Positions 27,646 through 37,244 of a DNA stretch of 49,810 nt are shown piece after piece. The position numbers were made by a program, and so were the translations under genes. The notes beneath the pieces were generated by a model. It worked only from the letters and a program-made list of their open reading frames with translations. It had not been told where the DNA came from and made no database searches. Position 1 is the stretch's first letter. Each line of letters starts with the position of its first letter. Origin of the DNA: Macromonas nakdongensis (GTDB lineage: Bacteria; Pseudomonadota; Gammaproteobacteria; Burkholderiales; Burkholderiaceae_C); contig NZ_NWMV01000054.1 in NCBI RefSeq assembly GCF_002837145.1, positions 1-49,810 of the forward strand. The letters run 5' to 3'.

Positions 27646-28692
27646 ATGCTGATTTTGGGAATCGAATCGTCCTGTGACGAAACCGGGGTGGCCCTGGTCG
27701 AGGCGGCCGTGGGCGATGGCCACACGCCACGCCTGCTGGGTCATGCCCTGCACAGCCAGATCGAGATGCACCAGGCCTACGGCGGCGTGGTGCCCGAGCT
27801 GGCCAGCCGCGACCACATCCGCCGGGTCCTGCCCCTGACCGATGCGGCCTTGCACCAGGCCGGTCGGCGCCTGGAGCAGGTCGAGCTGGTGGCCTACACC
27901 CGCGGCCCGGGGCTGGCCGGGGCCTTGCTGGTGGGGGCGGGCGTGGCCTGTGCCATCGCCGCGGCCCTGGGGCGCCCCACCTTGGGGGTGCACCACCTGG
28001 AAGGGCATCTGCTGTCGCCCTTCCTCAGCGCCGACCCGCCCGACTTTCCCTTCGTCGCCTTGCTGGTGTCGGGTGGCCACACCCAGCTGATGCGGGTCGA
28101 CGGGGTCGGGCGCTACGAGCTGCTGGGGGAAACCATCGACGACGCGGCCGGCGAGGCCTTCGACAAATCCGCCAAGCTGCTGGGTCTGGGCTACCCGGGC
28201 GGACCGGCCTTGTCGCGCCTGGCCGAGCAGGGGCAGTCCGACGCCTTCAAGCTGCCACGCCCCCTGCTGCACAGCGGCGATCTGGACTTTTCCTTCGCCG
28301 GCCTCAAGACCGCGGTGCTGACCCAGACCAAAAAACTCGGTGCCGAGCTGGACGCGCGCCGCGCCGACCTGGCCGCCGCCACCCAGGCGGCGATCGTGGA
28401 GGTGCTGGTGAAAAAATCGCTCGCGGCCCTGACGCAAACCGGCCTGCGGCGCCTGGTGGTGGCCGGTGGTGTGGGTGCCAATCGCCAGCTGCGTGCCGAA
28501 CTGGACGCCGCTTGTCAGCGCCGCGGCGTGCGCGTGCACTACCCCGAGCTGCACCTGTGCACCGACAATGGCGCGATGATCGCGCTGGCCGCCGGGATGC
28601 GCTTGCAGGCCGGGTTGGTGGAGGAGGGCGAGCCGTCTTACCGCTTCGACGTGAAACCGCGCTGGCCGCTGGCCGAACTGTCGGCCCCCTGA
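27646..28692 (+). CDS. tsaD: tRNA N6-adenosine threonylcarbamoyltransferase TsaD
   Basis: TsaD, with TsaB and TsaE, transfers the threonylcarbamoyl group to A37 of ANN-decoding tRNAs. The 348-residue ASKHA-fold product starts [19 protein letters not shown], has [13 protein letters not shown], the metal-binding HLEGH near residues 115-119, [10 protein letters not shown], and the late [11 protein letters not shown] and [11 protein letters not shown] motifs. Length is typical (about 340). The start is fixed by the family N-terminus. Confidence 0.98.
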   Translation: MLILGIESSCDETGVALVEAAVGDGHTPRLLGHALHSQIEMHQAYGGVVPELASRDHIRRVLPLTDAALHQAGRRLEQVELVAYTRGPGLAGALLVGAGVACAIAAALGRPTLGVHHLEGHLLSPFLSADPPDFPFVALLVSGGHTQLMRVDGVGRYELLGETIDDAAGEAFDKSAKLLGLGYPGGPALSRLAEQGQSDAFKLPRPLLHSGDLDFSFAGLKTAVLTQTKKLGAELDARRADLAAATQAAIVEVLVKKSLAALTQTGLRRLVVAGGVGANRQLRAELDAACQRRGVRVHYPELHLCTDNGAMIALAAGMRLQAGLVEEGEPSYRFDVKPRWPLAELSAP

Positions 28693-28723
28693 AGTCCAGG
28701 GCGGGCCGCGCGGTCTGGACCAG

Positions 28724-28752
28724 TCGACCGCAGGGCCGCTCCCGGCTATAAT
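28724..28752 (+). promoter_or_regulatory. Sigma-70 promoter of rpsO
   Basis: TCGACC (28724-28729), a 17-bp spacer and a perfect TATAAT (28747-28752) lie 117 nt before the rpsO ATG. It is the best sigma-70 match I noticed in the window and fits a ribosomal protein gene. Confidence 0.75.
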
Positions 28753-28805
28753 CCAAAGTTGCTTATCCGTTCGGGTGGGCATTTCACGCCCGTTGCGGCA
28801 AACCG

Positions 28806-28823
28806 CTGGCTGTCCACAGCCAG
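28806..28823 (+). promoter_or_regulatory. Stem-loop in the rpsO leader
   Basis: CTGGCTG (28806-28812) and CAGCCAG (28817-28823) form a perfect 7-bp stem with a TCCA loop, about 45 nt before the rpsO ATG. S15 commonly represses its own mRNA through leader structures, so this may be part of such an element. There is no direct evidence. Confidence 0.35.
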
Positions 28824-28868
28824 ACGGCCCCCTGCGACGGGATGCTTGTTCTAAGAAGGAAGATTCCC

Positions 28869-29135
28869 ATGATTTCTCACGCCGCCAAGGCCGAAGTGAT
28901 TGCGTCCAACGCCCGCGCCGCCAACGACACCGGCAGCCCCGAAGTGCAGGTCGCCATCCTGACCGCCCGCATCAACGAGCTGACCCCCCACTTCAAGACC
29001 CACGCCAAAGACCACCACGGTCGCCGTGGTCTGCTGAAGATGGTGAGCCGCCGCCGCAAGCTGTTGGACTACCTGAAGTCCAAGGACTCCGACCGTTACG
29101 TCGCCCTGATCCAGAAGCTGGGCCTGCGCAAGTAA
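28869..29135 (+). CDS. rpsO: 30S ribosomal protein S15
   Basis: The 88-residue product has the usual S15 length and sequence: [20 protein letters not shown], the rRNA-binding [25 protein letters not shown] and the C-terminal [14 protein letters not shown]. It binds the central domain of 16S rRNA early in 30S assembly. AGGAAG precedes the ATG at 28869; an earlier in-frame start at 28842 is rejected on family length and ribosome binding site. It has its own promoter, and a terminator follows, with pnp next in the conserved rpsO-pnp order. Confidence 0.98.
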   Translation: MISHAAKAEVIASNARAANDTGSPEVQVAILTARINELTPHFKTHAKDHHGRRGLLKMVSRRRKLLDYLKSKDSDRYVALIQKLGLRK

Positions 29136-29161
29136 TCGGTTTGGTGTTTTACTGAATCCCG

Positions 29162-29197
29162 AACGCCTGGGTTGCTCAGCCGCCCCAGGCGTTTTTT
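29162..29197 (+). terminator. Rho-independent terminator between rpsO and pnp
   Basis: AACGCCTGGG (29162-29171) and CCCAGGCGTT (29184-29193) form a perfect 10-bp stem with a 12-nt loop, followed by a T run to 29197. As in E. coli, it probably ends many rpsO transcripts while some read through into pnp. Confidence 0.9.
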
Positions 29198-29238
29198 GCT
29201 TTTTCACCGGAGCGCTGTCGTTCAGATCGAAGCTGTGT

Positions 29239-29282
29239 CATTCCAGCAGGGGGTGCCCGCCGCGCGGGGGCTTGCTGGAATG
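29239..29282 (+). promoter_or_regulatory. Long hairpin in the pnp leader
   Basis: CATTCCAGCA (29239-29248) and TGCTGGAATG (29273-29282) pair perfectly over 10 bp, and a 5-bp GC stem (29256-29260 with 29264-29268) nests inside. It lies 71 nt upstream of the pnp ATG, in the position of the E. coli pnp RNase III-processed stem used for autoregulation. The stem is seen; the function is inferred. The rest of the 218-bp rpsO-pnp gap shows nothing else clear apart from AGGAG just before the pnp ATG. Confidence 0.6.
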
Positions 29283-29353
29283 GCATCGTGTTCTGAGGGC
29301 GGATCTCCAGGCCATGTGCGTGGCCTCACACGCACACAACACAGGAGCAGAGC

Positions 29354-31483
29354 ATGACCATGTTCAACAAAGTCACCAAGACCTTCCAGTGGGGTCAAAA
29401 CACCGTCCGCATGGAAACCGGCGAAATCGCCCGCCAGTCCAGTGGCGCCGTCCTGCTCGACATGGACGGCACCGTGGTGCTGGCCACCGTCGTCGCCAAG
29501 TCCGAAGCCAAGGCCGGTCAGGACTTCTTCCCGCTGACCGTCGATTACATCGAGAAAACCTACGCCGCCGGCAAGATCCCCGGCAGCTTCTTCAAGCGCG
29601 AAGGCCGCCCGAGCGAATTTGAAACCCTGACCAGCCGCCTGATCGACCGCCCGATCCGCCCGCTGTTCCCCGAAGGCTTCTTCAACGAAGTGCAGGTGGT
29701 CATCCACACCCTGTCGCTGAACCCCGAAGTCGACGCCGACATCGCCGCCATGATCGCCACCTCGGCGGCCCTGTCGATCTCCGGCATCCCGTTCAACGGC
29801 CCCATCGGCGCCGCGCGCGTGGGTTACGTCAACGGTGAATACGTGTTGAACCCGGGCCAGACCGCCCGCAAGAACAGCCAGATGGACCTGGTGGTGGCCG
29901 GCACCGAGGCCGCCGTGCTGATGGTCGAATCCGAAGCCCAGCAACTGAGCGAAGAGGTGATGTTGGGCGCCGTGGTGTTCGGCCACGAGCAGGGCAACAT
30001 CGCCATCGCCGCCATCAATGAACTGGTGCGCGACGCCGGCAAGCCGGAATGGAACTGGGAAGCCCCGGCACGCGACGAGGCCCTGATCGCCAAGGTTGAG
30101 GCCCTGGGCCGCGACAAGCTGGTGGCCGCCTACCAAATCCGCAACAAGCAGGCCCGCACCCAGGCCTGCCGCGGCGCCTACGCCGACGTGATGGCCGGCC
30201 TGAAGGCCGACGCCGTGGAGTTCGACAGCGTCAAGGTGCAGGACCTGCTGTTCAACATCGAAGCCTCCATCGTGCGTGGCCAGATCCTGGCCGGCGAGCC
30301 CCGCATCGACGGCCGCGACACCCGCACCGTGCGCGCCATCGAAATCCGCAACAGCGTGCTGCCGCGCACCCACGGTTCCGCCCTGTTCACCCGCGGTGAA
30401 ACCCAGGCCTTGGTCGTGGCCACCCTCGGCACCGACCGCGACGCCCAGCGCATCGACGCGCTGGCCGGCGAGTTCGAAGACCGCTTCATGCTGCACTACA
30501 ACATGCCCCCGTTTGCCACCGGCGAAACCGGGCGCGTGGGTTCGCCGAAGCGCCGCGAGATCGGCCACGGCCGTCTGGCCAAGCGTGCCCTGGTCGCCGC
30601 GCTGCCGAGCAAGGAAGAATTCCCCTACACCCTGCGCGTGGTGTCGGAAATCACCGAATCCAACGGTTCCTCGTCCATGGCCTCCGTTTGCGGCGGCTGC
30701 CTGGCGCTGATGGACGCCGGCGTGCCCATGAAGGCCCACGTGGCCGGCATCGCCATGGGCCTGATCAAGGACGGCAACCGCTTCGCCGTGCTGACCGACA
30801 TCCTGGGTGACGAGGACCACCTCGGCGACATGGACTTCAAGGTGGCGGGCACCACCAACGGCGTGACCGCCCTGCAGATGGACATCAAGATCCAGGGCAT
30901 CACCAAGGAAATCATGCAGGTCGCGCTGGCCCAGGCCAAGGAAGCCCGCATGCACATCCTGGGCAAGATGCAGGACGCCATGGGCGAAGCCAAGACCGAA
31001 GTGAGCAACTTCGCGCCCAAGCTGTTCACCATGAAGATCAATCCCGAGAAGATCCGTGACGTGATCGGCAAAGGCGGCGCCGTGATCCGCGCGCTGACCG
31101 AAGAGACCGGCTGCCAGATCAACATCGAGGAAGACGGCACCATCACCATCGCCGCCACCGAGGCCGCCAAGGCCGACGAAGCCAAGCGCCGCATCGAGCA
31201 GATCACCGCCGAAGTCGAAATCGGCAAGGTCTACGAAGGTCCGGTCACCAAGATCTTGGACTTCGGCGCCCTGATCAACCTGCTGCCCGGCAAGGACGGC
31301 CTGCTGCACATCAGCCAGATCGCCCACCAGCGCGTGGAGAAGGTCACCGACTTCCTCAAGGAAGGCCAGATCGTCAAGGTCAAGGTGCTGGAAACCGACG
31401 AAAAGGGCCGCATCAAGCTGTCCATGAAGGCGCTGCTCGACCGCGACGACGCCGGCGTGCAACAGCAGCAACAGCAGCAATAA
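29354..31483 (+). CDS. pnp: Polynucleotide phosphorylase
   Basis: PNPase degrades RNA 3' to 5' by phosphorolysis and is part of the RNA degradosome in many bacteria. The 709-residue product has two RNase PH-like domains ([34 protein letters not shown] early; [15 protein letters not shown] later), a KH domain near 560-620 ([20 protein letters not shown]) and an S1 domain near 622-692 ([20 protein letters not shown]). It ends in a seven-glutamine tail (31461-31480) from CAG/CAA repeats. AGGAG precedes the ATG. Confidence 0.98.
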   Translation: MTMFNKVTKTFQWGQNTVRMETGEIARQSSGAVLLDMDGTVVLATVVAKSEAKAGQDFFPLTVDYIEKTYAAGKIPGSFFKREGRPSEFETLTSRLIDRPIRPLFPEGFFNEVQVVIHTLSLNPEVDADIAAMIATSAALSISGIPFNGPIGAARVGYVNGEYVLNPGQTARKNSQMDLVVAGTEAAVLMVESEAQQLSEEVMLGAVVFGHEQGNIAIAAINELVRDAGKPEWNWEAPARDEALIAKVEALGRDKLVAAYQIRNKQARTQACRGAYADVMAGLKADAVEFDSVKVQDLLFNIEASIVRGQILAGEPRIDGRDTRTVRAIEIRNSVLPRTHGSALFTRGETQALVVATLGTDRDAQRIDALAGEFEDRFMLHYNMPPFATGETGRVGSPKRREIGHGRLAKRALVAALPSKEEFPYTLRVVSEITESNGSSSMASVCGGCLALMDAGVPMKAHVAGIAMGLIKDGNRFAVLTDILGDEDHLGDMDFKVAGTTNGVTALQMDIKIQGITKEIMQVALAQAKEARMHILGKMQDAMGEAKTEVSNFAPKLFTMKINPEKIRDVIGKGGAVIRALTEETGCQINIEEDGTITIAATEAAKADEAKRRIEQITAEVEIGKVYEGPVTKILDFGALINLLPGKDGLLHISQIAHQRVEKVTDFLKEGQIVKVKVLETDEKGRIKLSMKALLDRDDAGVQQQQQQQ

Positions 31484-31499
31484 GCCTGGGGTGGCGGGC

Positions 31500-32504
31500 A
31501 TGAGTCAGACGATGCGAGCCGTCGAGATCACCGCCTATGGGGCGCCCGAGGTGTTGCGCCTCGGTGAGCGCGAGCGGCCGGTGCCCGGGCCGGGTGAACT
31601 GCTGGTCCGCGTGACCGCTTCGGGCGTGAACCGCCCGGACGTGCTGCAGCGTACCGGCAACTACCCGGTGCCACCCGGTGCTTCGGACATTCCCGGCCTG
31701 GAAGTGGCCGGGGTGGTCGAGGCCGGTGACGCCGCGGCCCTGGCCGAGGCGGGCTTGCAGTTGGGCGACCGCGTCTGTGCCCTGGTGGCCGGTGGCGGTT
31801 ACGCCGAGTACTGCGTGGCCCCGGTCGGGCAGTGCCTGCCGGTGCCCGCCGGCTGGACGGACGTGGAGGCCGCCGGCCTGCCCGAAACCTTTTTCACCGT
31901 CTGGAGCAACGTCTTCGACCGTGGCCGTCTGCAGCCCGGCGAAACCCTGCTGGTGCAAGGCGGCTCCAGTGGCATTGGCGTCACCGCCATCCAGATGGCC
32001 AAGGCGCTGGGCGCCACGGTCATCGTCACCGTGGGCAGCGAGGACAAGGCGCAGGCCTGTCGGGCGCTGGGGGCCGACCACGCCATCAATTACAAGACGC
32101 AGGATTTCGTTGCCGCCGTGGCCGAACTGACCGCAGGTCGCGGGGTGGACGTCATCCTCGACATGGTGGCCGGACCTTACGTGGCGCGCGAGATCGATTG
32201 CCTGGTCGAAGACGGCCGCCTGGTCATCATCGCCGTGCAAGGTGGGGTGAATGCCGAGGTCAACGCCGGCAAGGTGCTGCGGCGCCGCCTGACGGTCACG
32301 GGGTCCACCCTGCGGCCGCGCCCGGTGGCGTTCAAGGCGGCCATCGCCGCCCGCCTGCACCAGCGCGTCTGGCCTTTGCTGGTCAGTGGCGCCATCCGTC
32401 CGGTGGTGTTCCAGGTGTTCCCGCCCGCGCAGGCGGACCGGGCGCATGCCCTGATGGAATCCAACCAGCACATCGGCAAGATCGTGCTGGATTGGCGGTT
32501 GTGA
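31500..32504 (+). CDS. NAD(P)H quinone oxidoreductase (zinc-free MDR, PIG3-like)
   Basis: The 334-residue product is a medium-chain dehydrogenase/reductase of the quinone oxidoreductase class. It has an N-terminal GroES-like domain (MRAVEITAYGAPEVLRL, GVNRPDVLQRTGNYP), then a Rossmann domain with LVQGGSSGIGVTAIQMAKALGA near residues 150-171. The structural zinc cysteines of classical alcohol dehydrogenases are absent. TIGR02824-type (PIG3) members reduce quinones with NADPH. ATG 31500 is preferred to the GTG at 31491. It lies between pnp and tpiA on the same strand, an arrangement common in this group. Confidence 0.9.
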   Translation: MSQTMRAVEITAYGAPEVLRLGERERPVPGPGELLVRVTASGVNRPDVLQRTGNYPVPPGASDIPGLEVAGVVEAGDAAALAEAGLQLGDRVCALVAGGGYAEYCVAPVGQCLPVPAGWTDVEAAGLPETFFTVWSNVFDRGRLQPGETLLVQGGSSGIGVTAIQMAKALGATVIVTVGSEDKAQACRALGADHAINYKTQDFVAAVAELTAGRGVDVILDMVAGPYVAREIDCLVEDGRLVIIAVQGGVNAEVNAGKVLRRRLTVTGSTLRPRPVAFKAAIAARLHQRVWPLLVSGAIRPVVFQVFPPAQADRAHALMESNQHIGKIVLDWRL

Positions 32505-32545
32505 ACCCCGGTGCGAGCGGTGCCTGGGCGCAAAATACGAGCAAC

Positions 32546-33295
32546 ATGAAAAAACTCATCGTTGGCAACTGGAAAATGAACGGCGGGCTCCTGGAGAACG
32601 CCGCCTTGGTCCAGGCCCTGTTGCAGGGGCTGCCACGCGCAGGCGTCGAGGCGGCTGTGTGCGTGCCCATGCCTTACCTGGGGCAGATGCAGCAGTTGCT
32701 GCAGGGCTCGCCCCTGGCCTGGGGGGCGCAGGATGCCTCGGCCCACGAGCAGGGCGCCTACACCGGGGAAACCAGCGCCACCATGCTGCGCGACTTTGCC
32801 TGCCGCTACGCCCTGGTGGGCCATTCGGAGCGGCGCCAGTACCACGGGGAAAGCGACGACACCGTGGCCACCAAGGCCCAGCGCGCGCTGGCGGCGGGCA
32901 TCACACCCATCGTCTGCGTGGGCGAGACCCTGGCCGAACGCCAGGCCGGCCGGACCGAGCTGGTGGTCAAGCGCCAGCTCGCCTCGGTCGTCCACACCGT
33001 GGGGCATTGCACCAGCGAAATCGTGGTGGCCTACGAGCCGGTCTGGGCCATCGGCACCGGCCAGACGGCCACGCCCGAACAGGCGCAGGCGGTGCACGCC
33101 GTGCTGCGCGCCCAGTTGCAGGCGGCCACCGCCCACGCGGGGCGCATCCGCATCCTGTACGGCGGCAGCATGAACCCGGCCAATGCGGCCGAATTGCTGC
33201 GCCAGCCCGACATCGACGGCGGCCTCATCGGCGGCGCCTCGCTGAAGGCCCCCGAATTTCTCAGCATCATCGCTTCGGTGCCCGCCGCGGCCTGA
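32546..33295 (+). CDS. tpiA: Triosephosphate isomerase
   Basis: TpiA interconverts dihydroxyacetone phosphate and glyceraldehyde 3-phosphate in glycolysis and gluconeogenesis. The 249-residue TIM barrel starts MKKLIVGNWKMNGG (Asn and Lys of the active site), has VGHSERR with the catalytic His, and VAYEPVWAIGTG with the catalytic Glu and the mobile loop. LYGGSMNPANA completes the phosphate-binding site. It is followed 20 bp later by secG, a conserved pairing. Confidence 0.98.
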   Translation: MKKLIVGNWKMNGGLLENAALVQALLQGLPRAGVEAAVCVPMPYLGQMQQLLQGSPLAWGAQDASAHEQGAYTGETSATMLRDFACRYALVGHSERRQYHGESDDTVATKAQRALAAGITPIVCVGETLAERQAGRTELVVKRQLASVVHTVGHCTSEIVVAYEPVWAIGTGQTATPEQAQAVHAVLRAQLQAATAHAGRIRILYGGSMNPANAAELLRQPDIDGGLIGGASLKAPEFLSIIASVPAAA

Positions 33296-33315
33296 AGTCT
33301 TTTTCTGGAGTGAAC

Positions 33316-33678
33316 ATGAGCGTTTTGATGACCATTCTGCTGGCGGTGCAACTGCTGTCGGCCATTGCCATGATCGGCCTGATCCTCGTGCAGCACGGCA
33401 AGGGTGCCGATGCGGGAGCGGCTTTCGGTGGTGGCGGTGGTGGCTCGGCCAGCTTGTTCGGGGCTTCGGGCAGCGCCAATTTTCTGTCGCGCAGCACGGC
33501 GGCCCTGGCCACGGTGTTCCTGGTGTGCACCCTGGGTCTGGCCTATTTTGGCAATGCACGCCCGGCCGCGTCCGGCAGCGTGCTCGAGAACGTGCCGGCC
33601 TCCAGCGCCCCCGCTGGCACGGCTGCGCCGACCACCTCGGCCGCACCGACCGGTGCCGCACAGATCCCGGGGCAGTGA
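33316..33678 (+). CDS. secG: Preprotein translocase subunit SecG
   Basis: The 120-residue inner-membrane protein has two hydrophobic helices (about 3-24 and 60-79), with the family loop LVQHGKGADAGAAFGGGGGGSASLFG and SANFLSRSTAALA between them. It ends in an Ala/Pro/Thr-rich tail. SecG assists SecYE in protein export. GGAG precedes the ATG at short spacing. It follows tpiA in the usual tpiA-secG-tRNA-Leu-nuo order of Burkholderiales. Confidence 0.97.
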   Translation: MSVLMTILLAVQLLSAIAMIGLILVQHGKGADAGAAFGGGGGGSASLFGASGSANFLSRSTAALATVFLVCTLGLAYFGNARPAASGSVLENVPASSAPAGTAAPTTSAAPTGAAQIPGQ

Positions 33679-33713
33679 CCCGGTTTGTAAGGAAAATCCC
33701 TGAGTTTTCGGGG

Positions 33714-33770
33714 TAGAATCGCGGTCTGTTGAGCAAGCCGATGCCTCAAATGCCAGGCTTGTATCAACAG
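33714..33770 (+). promoter_or_regulatory. Candidate tRNA-Leu/nuo promoter -10 box and leader hairpin
   Basis: A TAGAAT -10 box (33714-33719) has no convincing -35. Just after it, CTGTTGA (33726-33732) pairs with TCAACAG (33764-33770), and AAGCC/GGCTT (33735-33739, 33756-33760) continue the stem. This places an RNA hairpin in the 5' leader of the tRNA-Leu precursor. The structure is clear; its use as a promoter and processing element is inferred. Confidence 0.45.
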
Positions 33771-33786
33771 CGCAACAATAATTCAT

Positions 33787-33871
33787 GCCGACGTGGTGAA
33801 ATTGGTAGACACGCTATCTTGAGGGGGTAGTGGCGAAAGCTGTGCGAGTTCGAGTCTCGCCGTCGGCACCA
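33787..33871 (+). tRNA. tRNA-Leu(GAG)
   Basis: 85 nt with encoded CCA. Acceptor GCCGACG/CGTCGGC; anticodon stem CTATC/GGTAG with loop TTGAGGG, anticodon GAG; the long variable arm (TGGCGAAAGCTGTG region) is typical of type II tRNAs. It lies 41 nt upstream of nuoA on the same strand. Confidence 0.96.
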
Positions 33872-33881
33872 ATTCAAACGA

Positions 33882-33898
33882 GGCGCCCCAGGGGCGCC
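33882..33898 (+). promoter_or_regulatory. GC-rich hairpin between tRNA-Leu and nuoA
   Basis: GGCGCCC and GGGCGCC form a perfect 7-bp stem with a CAG loop, 14 nt before the nuoA ATG. No T run follows, so it is unlikely to terminate. It may protect the 5' end of nuo mRNA after tRNA excision. Confidence 0.4.
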
Positions 33899-33912
33899 CG
33901 CGGGACCGCCAA

Positions 33913-34272
33913 ATGAACCTAGAGCAATACCTTCCAGTTCTCTTGTTTGTCTTGGTCGGTATGGCGGTCGGGGTACTCCCCCAGGTGTTGGGCTACATCT
34001 TGGGCCCCAACCGTCCTGACGCCGCAAAAAATTCCCCCTACGAATGTGGTTTCGAGGCCTTTGAAGACGCACGGATGAAGTTCGACGTGCGTTACTACCT
34101 CGTCGCCATCCTGTTCATTCTGTTCGATCTCGAAATCACCTTCCTGGTGCCCTGGGCGGTGGCGTTCACCGACATCGGCTCCTACGGCTTCTGGGTGGGG
34201 GTGGTGTTTCTGGTCGACCTGATCGTGGGGTTTGTGTACGCCTGGAAAGTCGGCGCCCTGGATTGGGAATGA
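33913..34272 (+). CDS. nuoA: NADH-quinone oxidoreductase subunit A
   Basis: First gene of the respiratory complex I operon. The 119-residue membrane subunit has three helices and the family motifs [38 protein letters not shown] in the conserved loop and second helix. It sits at the junction of the membrane and peripheral arms near the quinone site. The ribosome binding site is weak (GGGA). Confidence 0.97.
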   Translation: MNLEQYLPVLLFVLVGMAVGVLPQVLGYILGPNRPDAAKNSPYECGFEAFEDARMKFDVRYYLVAILFILFDLEITFLVPWAVAFTDIGSYGFWVGVVFLVDLIVGFVYAWKVGALDWE

Positions 34273-34299
34273 GGTCGGCGTAAAGCGCAGGAGTTCTAG

Positions 34300-34779
34300 A
34301 TGATCGAAGGCGTCTTCAAAGAAGGCTTCATCACCACCAGTTACGACTCGGTGGTGAATTGGGCCAAAACCGGTTCCTTGTGGCCCATGACGTTCGGCTT
34401 GGCGTGCTGTGCCGTGGAAATGATGCACGCGGCCACCGCCCGTTACGACCTGGCCCGTTTCGGCGCCGAGGTCTTTCGCGCCAGTCCGCGCCAGTCCGAT
34501 CTGATGATCGTGGCCGGCACCCTGTGCAACAAAATGGCTCCGGCCCTGCGCAAGGTCTACGACCAGATGGCCGAGCCGCGCTGGGTGCTGTCCATGGGTT
34601 CCTGTGCCAACGGTGGTGGTTATTACCACTACAGCTACTCGGTGGTGCGGGGCTGCGACCGCATCGTGCCGGTCGATGTTTATGTGCCGGGCTGTCCGCC
34701 CACGGCCGAGGCATTGCTCTACGGCATCATCCAGCTCCAGCAGAAGATCCGCCGGACCAACACGATTGCGCGCGCCTGA
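34300..34779 (+). CDS. nuoB: NADH-quinone oxidoreductase subunit B
   Basis: The 159-residue peripheral subunit binds Fe-S cluster N2, the last electron carrier before quinone. The ligands are visible: the CC pair in [11 protein letters not shown] (residues 36-37), the Cys in [13 protein letters not shown], and [19 protein letters not shown] precedes the ATG. Confidence 0.98.
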   Translation: MIEGVFKEGFITTSYDSVVNWAKTGSLWPMTFGLACCAVEMMHAATARYDLARFGAEVFRASPRQSDLMIVAGTLCNKMAPALRKVYDQMAEPRWVLSMGSCANGGGYYHYSYSVVRGCDRIVPVDVYVPGCPPTAEALLYGIIQLQQKIRRTNTIARA

Positions 34780-34801
34780 GGCGCTCGGGAGGTTTCTGAA
34801 G

Positions 34802-35443
34802 ATGACGCAAGCAGTCAGTGGTGCAGCGCACGTGGGTGCCTGGTCGGCGGTGGCGCCGGAGGCCCTGCGCGACACCGTCGCCCAGGCTTTGGCCGCGTGT
34901 GGCGCCGAAGTTTCCATCGAGCGCGGTGAAGTGACCGTGCAGGTGCCGGCGGCCCAGTACCTGGCCGCCATGCAGGTCCTGCGCGACGCTCCCGGTTGCC
35001 AGTTCGAGCAACTGCTGGACCTCTGTGGTCTGGACTACTCCGATTACCGCGATGGCCGCTGGGAAGGCTTGCGCTTTGCTGCGGTGTCGCACCTCCTGTC
35101 CGTCAGCCTGAACCAGCGCGTGCGCGTGCGCGTGTTCGCCCCGGACGATGATTTCCCGGTGGTCGATTCCGTCACCGCCCTGTGGTCCTCGGCCAACTGG
35201 TACGAGCGCGAGGCCTTCGACCTCTACGGCATCGTCTTCGAAGGCCACAACGACCTGCGTCGCATCCTGACCGATTACGGCTTCATCGGTCACCCCTTCC
35301 GCAAGGATTTCCCGGTGTCGGGTCACGTCGAAATGCGTTACGACGCCGAGCGCCGCCGCGTGGTGTACGAACCGGTGAGCATCGAGCCGCGCGAAATCAC
35401 GCCGCGCATCATCCGCGAAGACAACTACGGGGGGCTGCACTGA
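34802..35443 (+). CDS. nuoC: NADH-quinone oxidoreductase subunit C
   Basis: The 213-residue 30-kDa subunit ends with the family signature region ([48 protein letters not shown]). It is separate from nuoD, unlike the NuoCD fusion of E. coli. The ATG at 34802 is preferred over an upstream in-frame start at 34604, which lies inside nuoB. Confidence 0.97.
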   Translation: MTQAVSGAAHVGAWSAVAPEALRDTVAQALAACGAEVSIERGEVTVQVPAAQYLAAMQVLRDAPGCQFEQLLDLCGLDYSDYRDGRWEGLRFAAVSHLLSVSLNQRVRVRVFAPDDDFPVVDSVTALWSSANWYEREAFDLYGIVFEGHNDLRRILTDYGFIGHPFRKDFPVSGHVEMRYDAERRRVVYEPVSIEPREITPRIIREDNYGGLH

Positions 35444-35469
35444 GGCGCCGCCTCGTCGTGAGATGAAAC

Positions 35470-36723
35470 ATGGCTGAAATCAAGAACTACACCCTGAACT
35501 TCGGTCCGCAGCACCCGGCCGCGCACGGCGTGCTGCGCCTGGTGCTGGAGCTGGACGGCGAAGTCGTGCAACGCGCCGACCCGCACATCGGCCTGCTGCA
35601 CCGCGCCACCGAGAAGCTGGCCGAAAGCAAGACCTTCATCCAGTCGCTGCCCTACATGGACCGGCTGGACTACGTGTCCATGATGTGCAACGAGCACGCC
35701 TACTGCCTGGCCATCGAGAAGCTGCTGGGCATCGAGGTGCCGGTGCGCGCGCAGTACATCCGCGTGATGTTCAGCGAGATCACACGCCTGCTGAATCACC
35801 TGATGTGGCTGGGTTCGCACGGCAACGACTGCGGCAGCTCCACCATCCTAATCTACGCCTTCCGTGAACGCGAAGACCTGTTCGACATGTACGAGGCGGT
35901 GTCGGGCGCGCGCATGCACGCGGCCTATTTCCGCCCGGGTGGCGTCTACCGCGACCTGCCGGACACCATGCCGCAATACAAGGTCAGCAAGATCCGCAAC
36001 GCCAAGGCGCTGGCGGAGATGAACACCAACCGCCAGGGTTCGCTGCTCGACTTCATCGACGACTTCACCCAGCGCTTCCCGACCTACCTCGACGAATACC
36101 ACACCCTGCTGACCGACAACCGGATCTGGAAACAGCGCACCGTGGGCATCGGTGTGGTCAGCCCGGAACGTGCCCTCAACCTGGGCATGACCGGCCCCAT
36201 GCTGCGTGGCTCCGGCATCGCCTGGGACCTGCGCAAGAAGCAGCCCTACGATGTGTACGATCGCCTGGACTTCGACATCCCGGTCGGCAAGACCGGCGAC
36301 ACCTACGACCGCTACCTCGTCCGCATGGAGGAGATGAAGCAGTCCAACCGCATCATCAAGCAGTGCGTGGACTGGCTGCGTGCCAACCCGGGCCCGGTCA
36401 TCACCGACAACCACAAGGTGGCGCCGCCCTCGCGCGAATCCATGAAGTCAAGCATGGAAGAGCTCATCCACCACTTCAAGCTCTTCACCGAAGGTTTCCA
36501 CGTGCCCGAGGGCGAGGCCTATGCGGCGGTGGAGCATCCGAAAGGCGAGTTCGGCATCTACCTGGTGAGCGACGGTGCCAACAAGCCCTACCGCCTGAAG
36601 ATCCGTGCCCCCGGTTTCGCCCACCTGGCGACGCTGGACGAAATGGCCAAGGGCCACATGCTGGCCGACGCGGTGGCCATCATCGGCACCATGGACATCG
36701 TGTTTGGAGAGATTGACCGATGA
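35470..36723 (+). CDS. nuoD: NADH-quinone oxidoreductase subunit D
   Basis: The 417-residue 49-kDa subunit lines the quinone cavity with NuoB. It shows [22 protein letters not shown] and [16 protein letters not shown] at the N-terminus (the quinone-contacting His in QHPAAHG). The stop overlaps the nuoE ATG (ATGA). Confidence 0.98.
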   Translation: MAEIKNYTLNFGPQHPAAHGVLRLVLELDGEVVQRADPHIGLLHRATEKLAESKTFIQSLPYMDRLDYVSMMCNEHAYCLAIEKLLGIEVPVRAQYIRVMFSEITRLLNHLMWLGSHGNDCGSSTILIYAFREREDLFDMYEAVSGARMHAAYFRPGGVYRDLPDTMPQYKVSKIRNAKALAEMNTNRQGSLLDFIDDFTQRFPTYLDEYHTLLTDNRIWKQRTVGIGVVSPERALNLGMTGPMLRGSGIAWDLRKKQPYDVYDRLDFDIPVGKTGDTYDRYLVRMEEMKQSNRIIKQCVDWLRANPGPVITDNHKVAPPSRESMKSSMEELIHHFKLFTEGFHVPEGEAYAAVEHPKGEFGIYLVSDGANKPYRLKIRAPGFAHLATLDEMAKGHMLADAVAIIGTMDIVFGEIDR

Positions 36724-37244
36724 GCGCACACCATACCGCCGTGCAGGCCATGGCGTTCACCGACGCCACGCTGGGGCGTTTCGCCCGCGAGGTGGCCAAG
36801 TACCCGGCCGAACAGAAGCAATCCGCCGTGATGGCCTGCCTGTCTATCGTGCAGCAGGAGCAGGGCTGGGTCAGCCCCGAAGCCGAGAAGGGCATTGGCG
36901 ATTACCTCGGCATGCCGGCCATTGCCGTGCACGAGGTGACCACCTTCTACAACATGTACAACCAGCGTCCGCTCGGCAAGTTCAAGCTGAACGTGTGCAC
37001 CAACCTGCCGTGCACCCTGCGCGACGGTGGTAAGGCCTTGCAGCACCTGGAGCGCAAGCTCGGCATCCACATGGGCGAGACCACGGCCGACGGCCTGTTC
37101 ACCCTGCAGCAGAGCGAATGCCTGGGCGCCTGCGCCGATTCGCCGGTGATGCTGGTGAACGACCGCCACATGTGCAGCTTTATGAGCAACGACAAGCTCG
37201 ACCAGCTGATCGACGGCCTGAAGGCCGCGGAGGGCCAGGCATGA
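36720..37244 (+). CDS. nuoE: NADH-quinone oxidoreductase subunit E
   Basis: The 174-residue 24-kDa subunit binds [2Fe-2S] cluster N1a. Its thioredoxin-like domain carries [13 protein letters not shown] and [17 protein letters not shown], which supply the four cysteine ligands. It overlaps both nuoD and nuoF by 4 nt, consistent with translational coupling. Confidence 0.97.
   Translation: MSAHHTAVQAMAFTDATLGRFAREVAKYPAEQKQSAVMACLSIVQQEQGWVSPEAEKGIGDYLGMPAIAVHEVTTFYNMYNQRPLGKFKLNVCTNLPCTLRDGGKALQHLERKLGIHMGETTADGLFTLQQSECLGACADSPVMLVNDRHMCSFMSNDKLDQLIDGLKAAEGQA

Noticed and set aside
31461-31480. CAG/CAA repeat at the pnp 3' end as a phase-variation tract
   Set aside because: The repeat is short and interrupted (mixed CAG and CAA) at the very C-terminus after the S1 domain, so slippage would hardly affect the enzyme.
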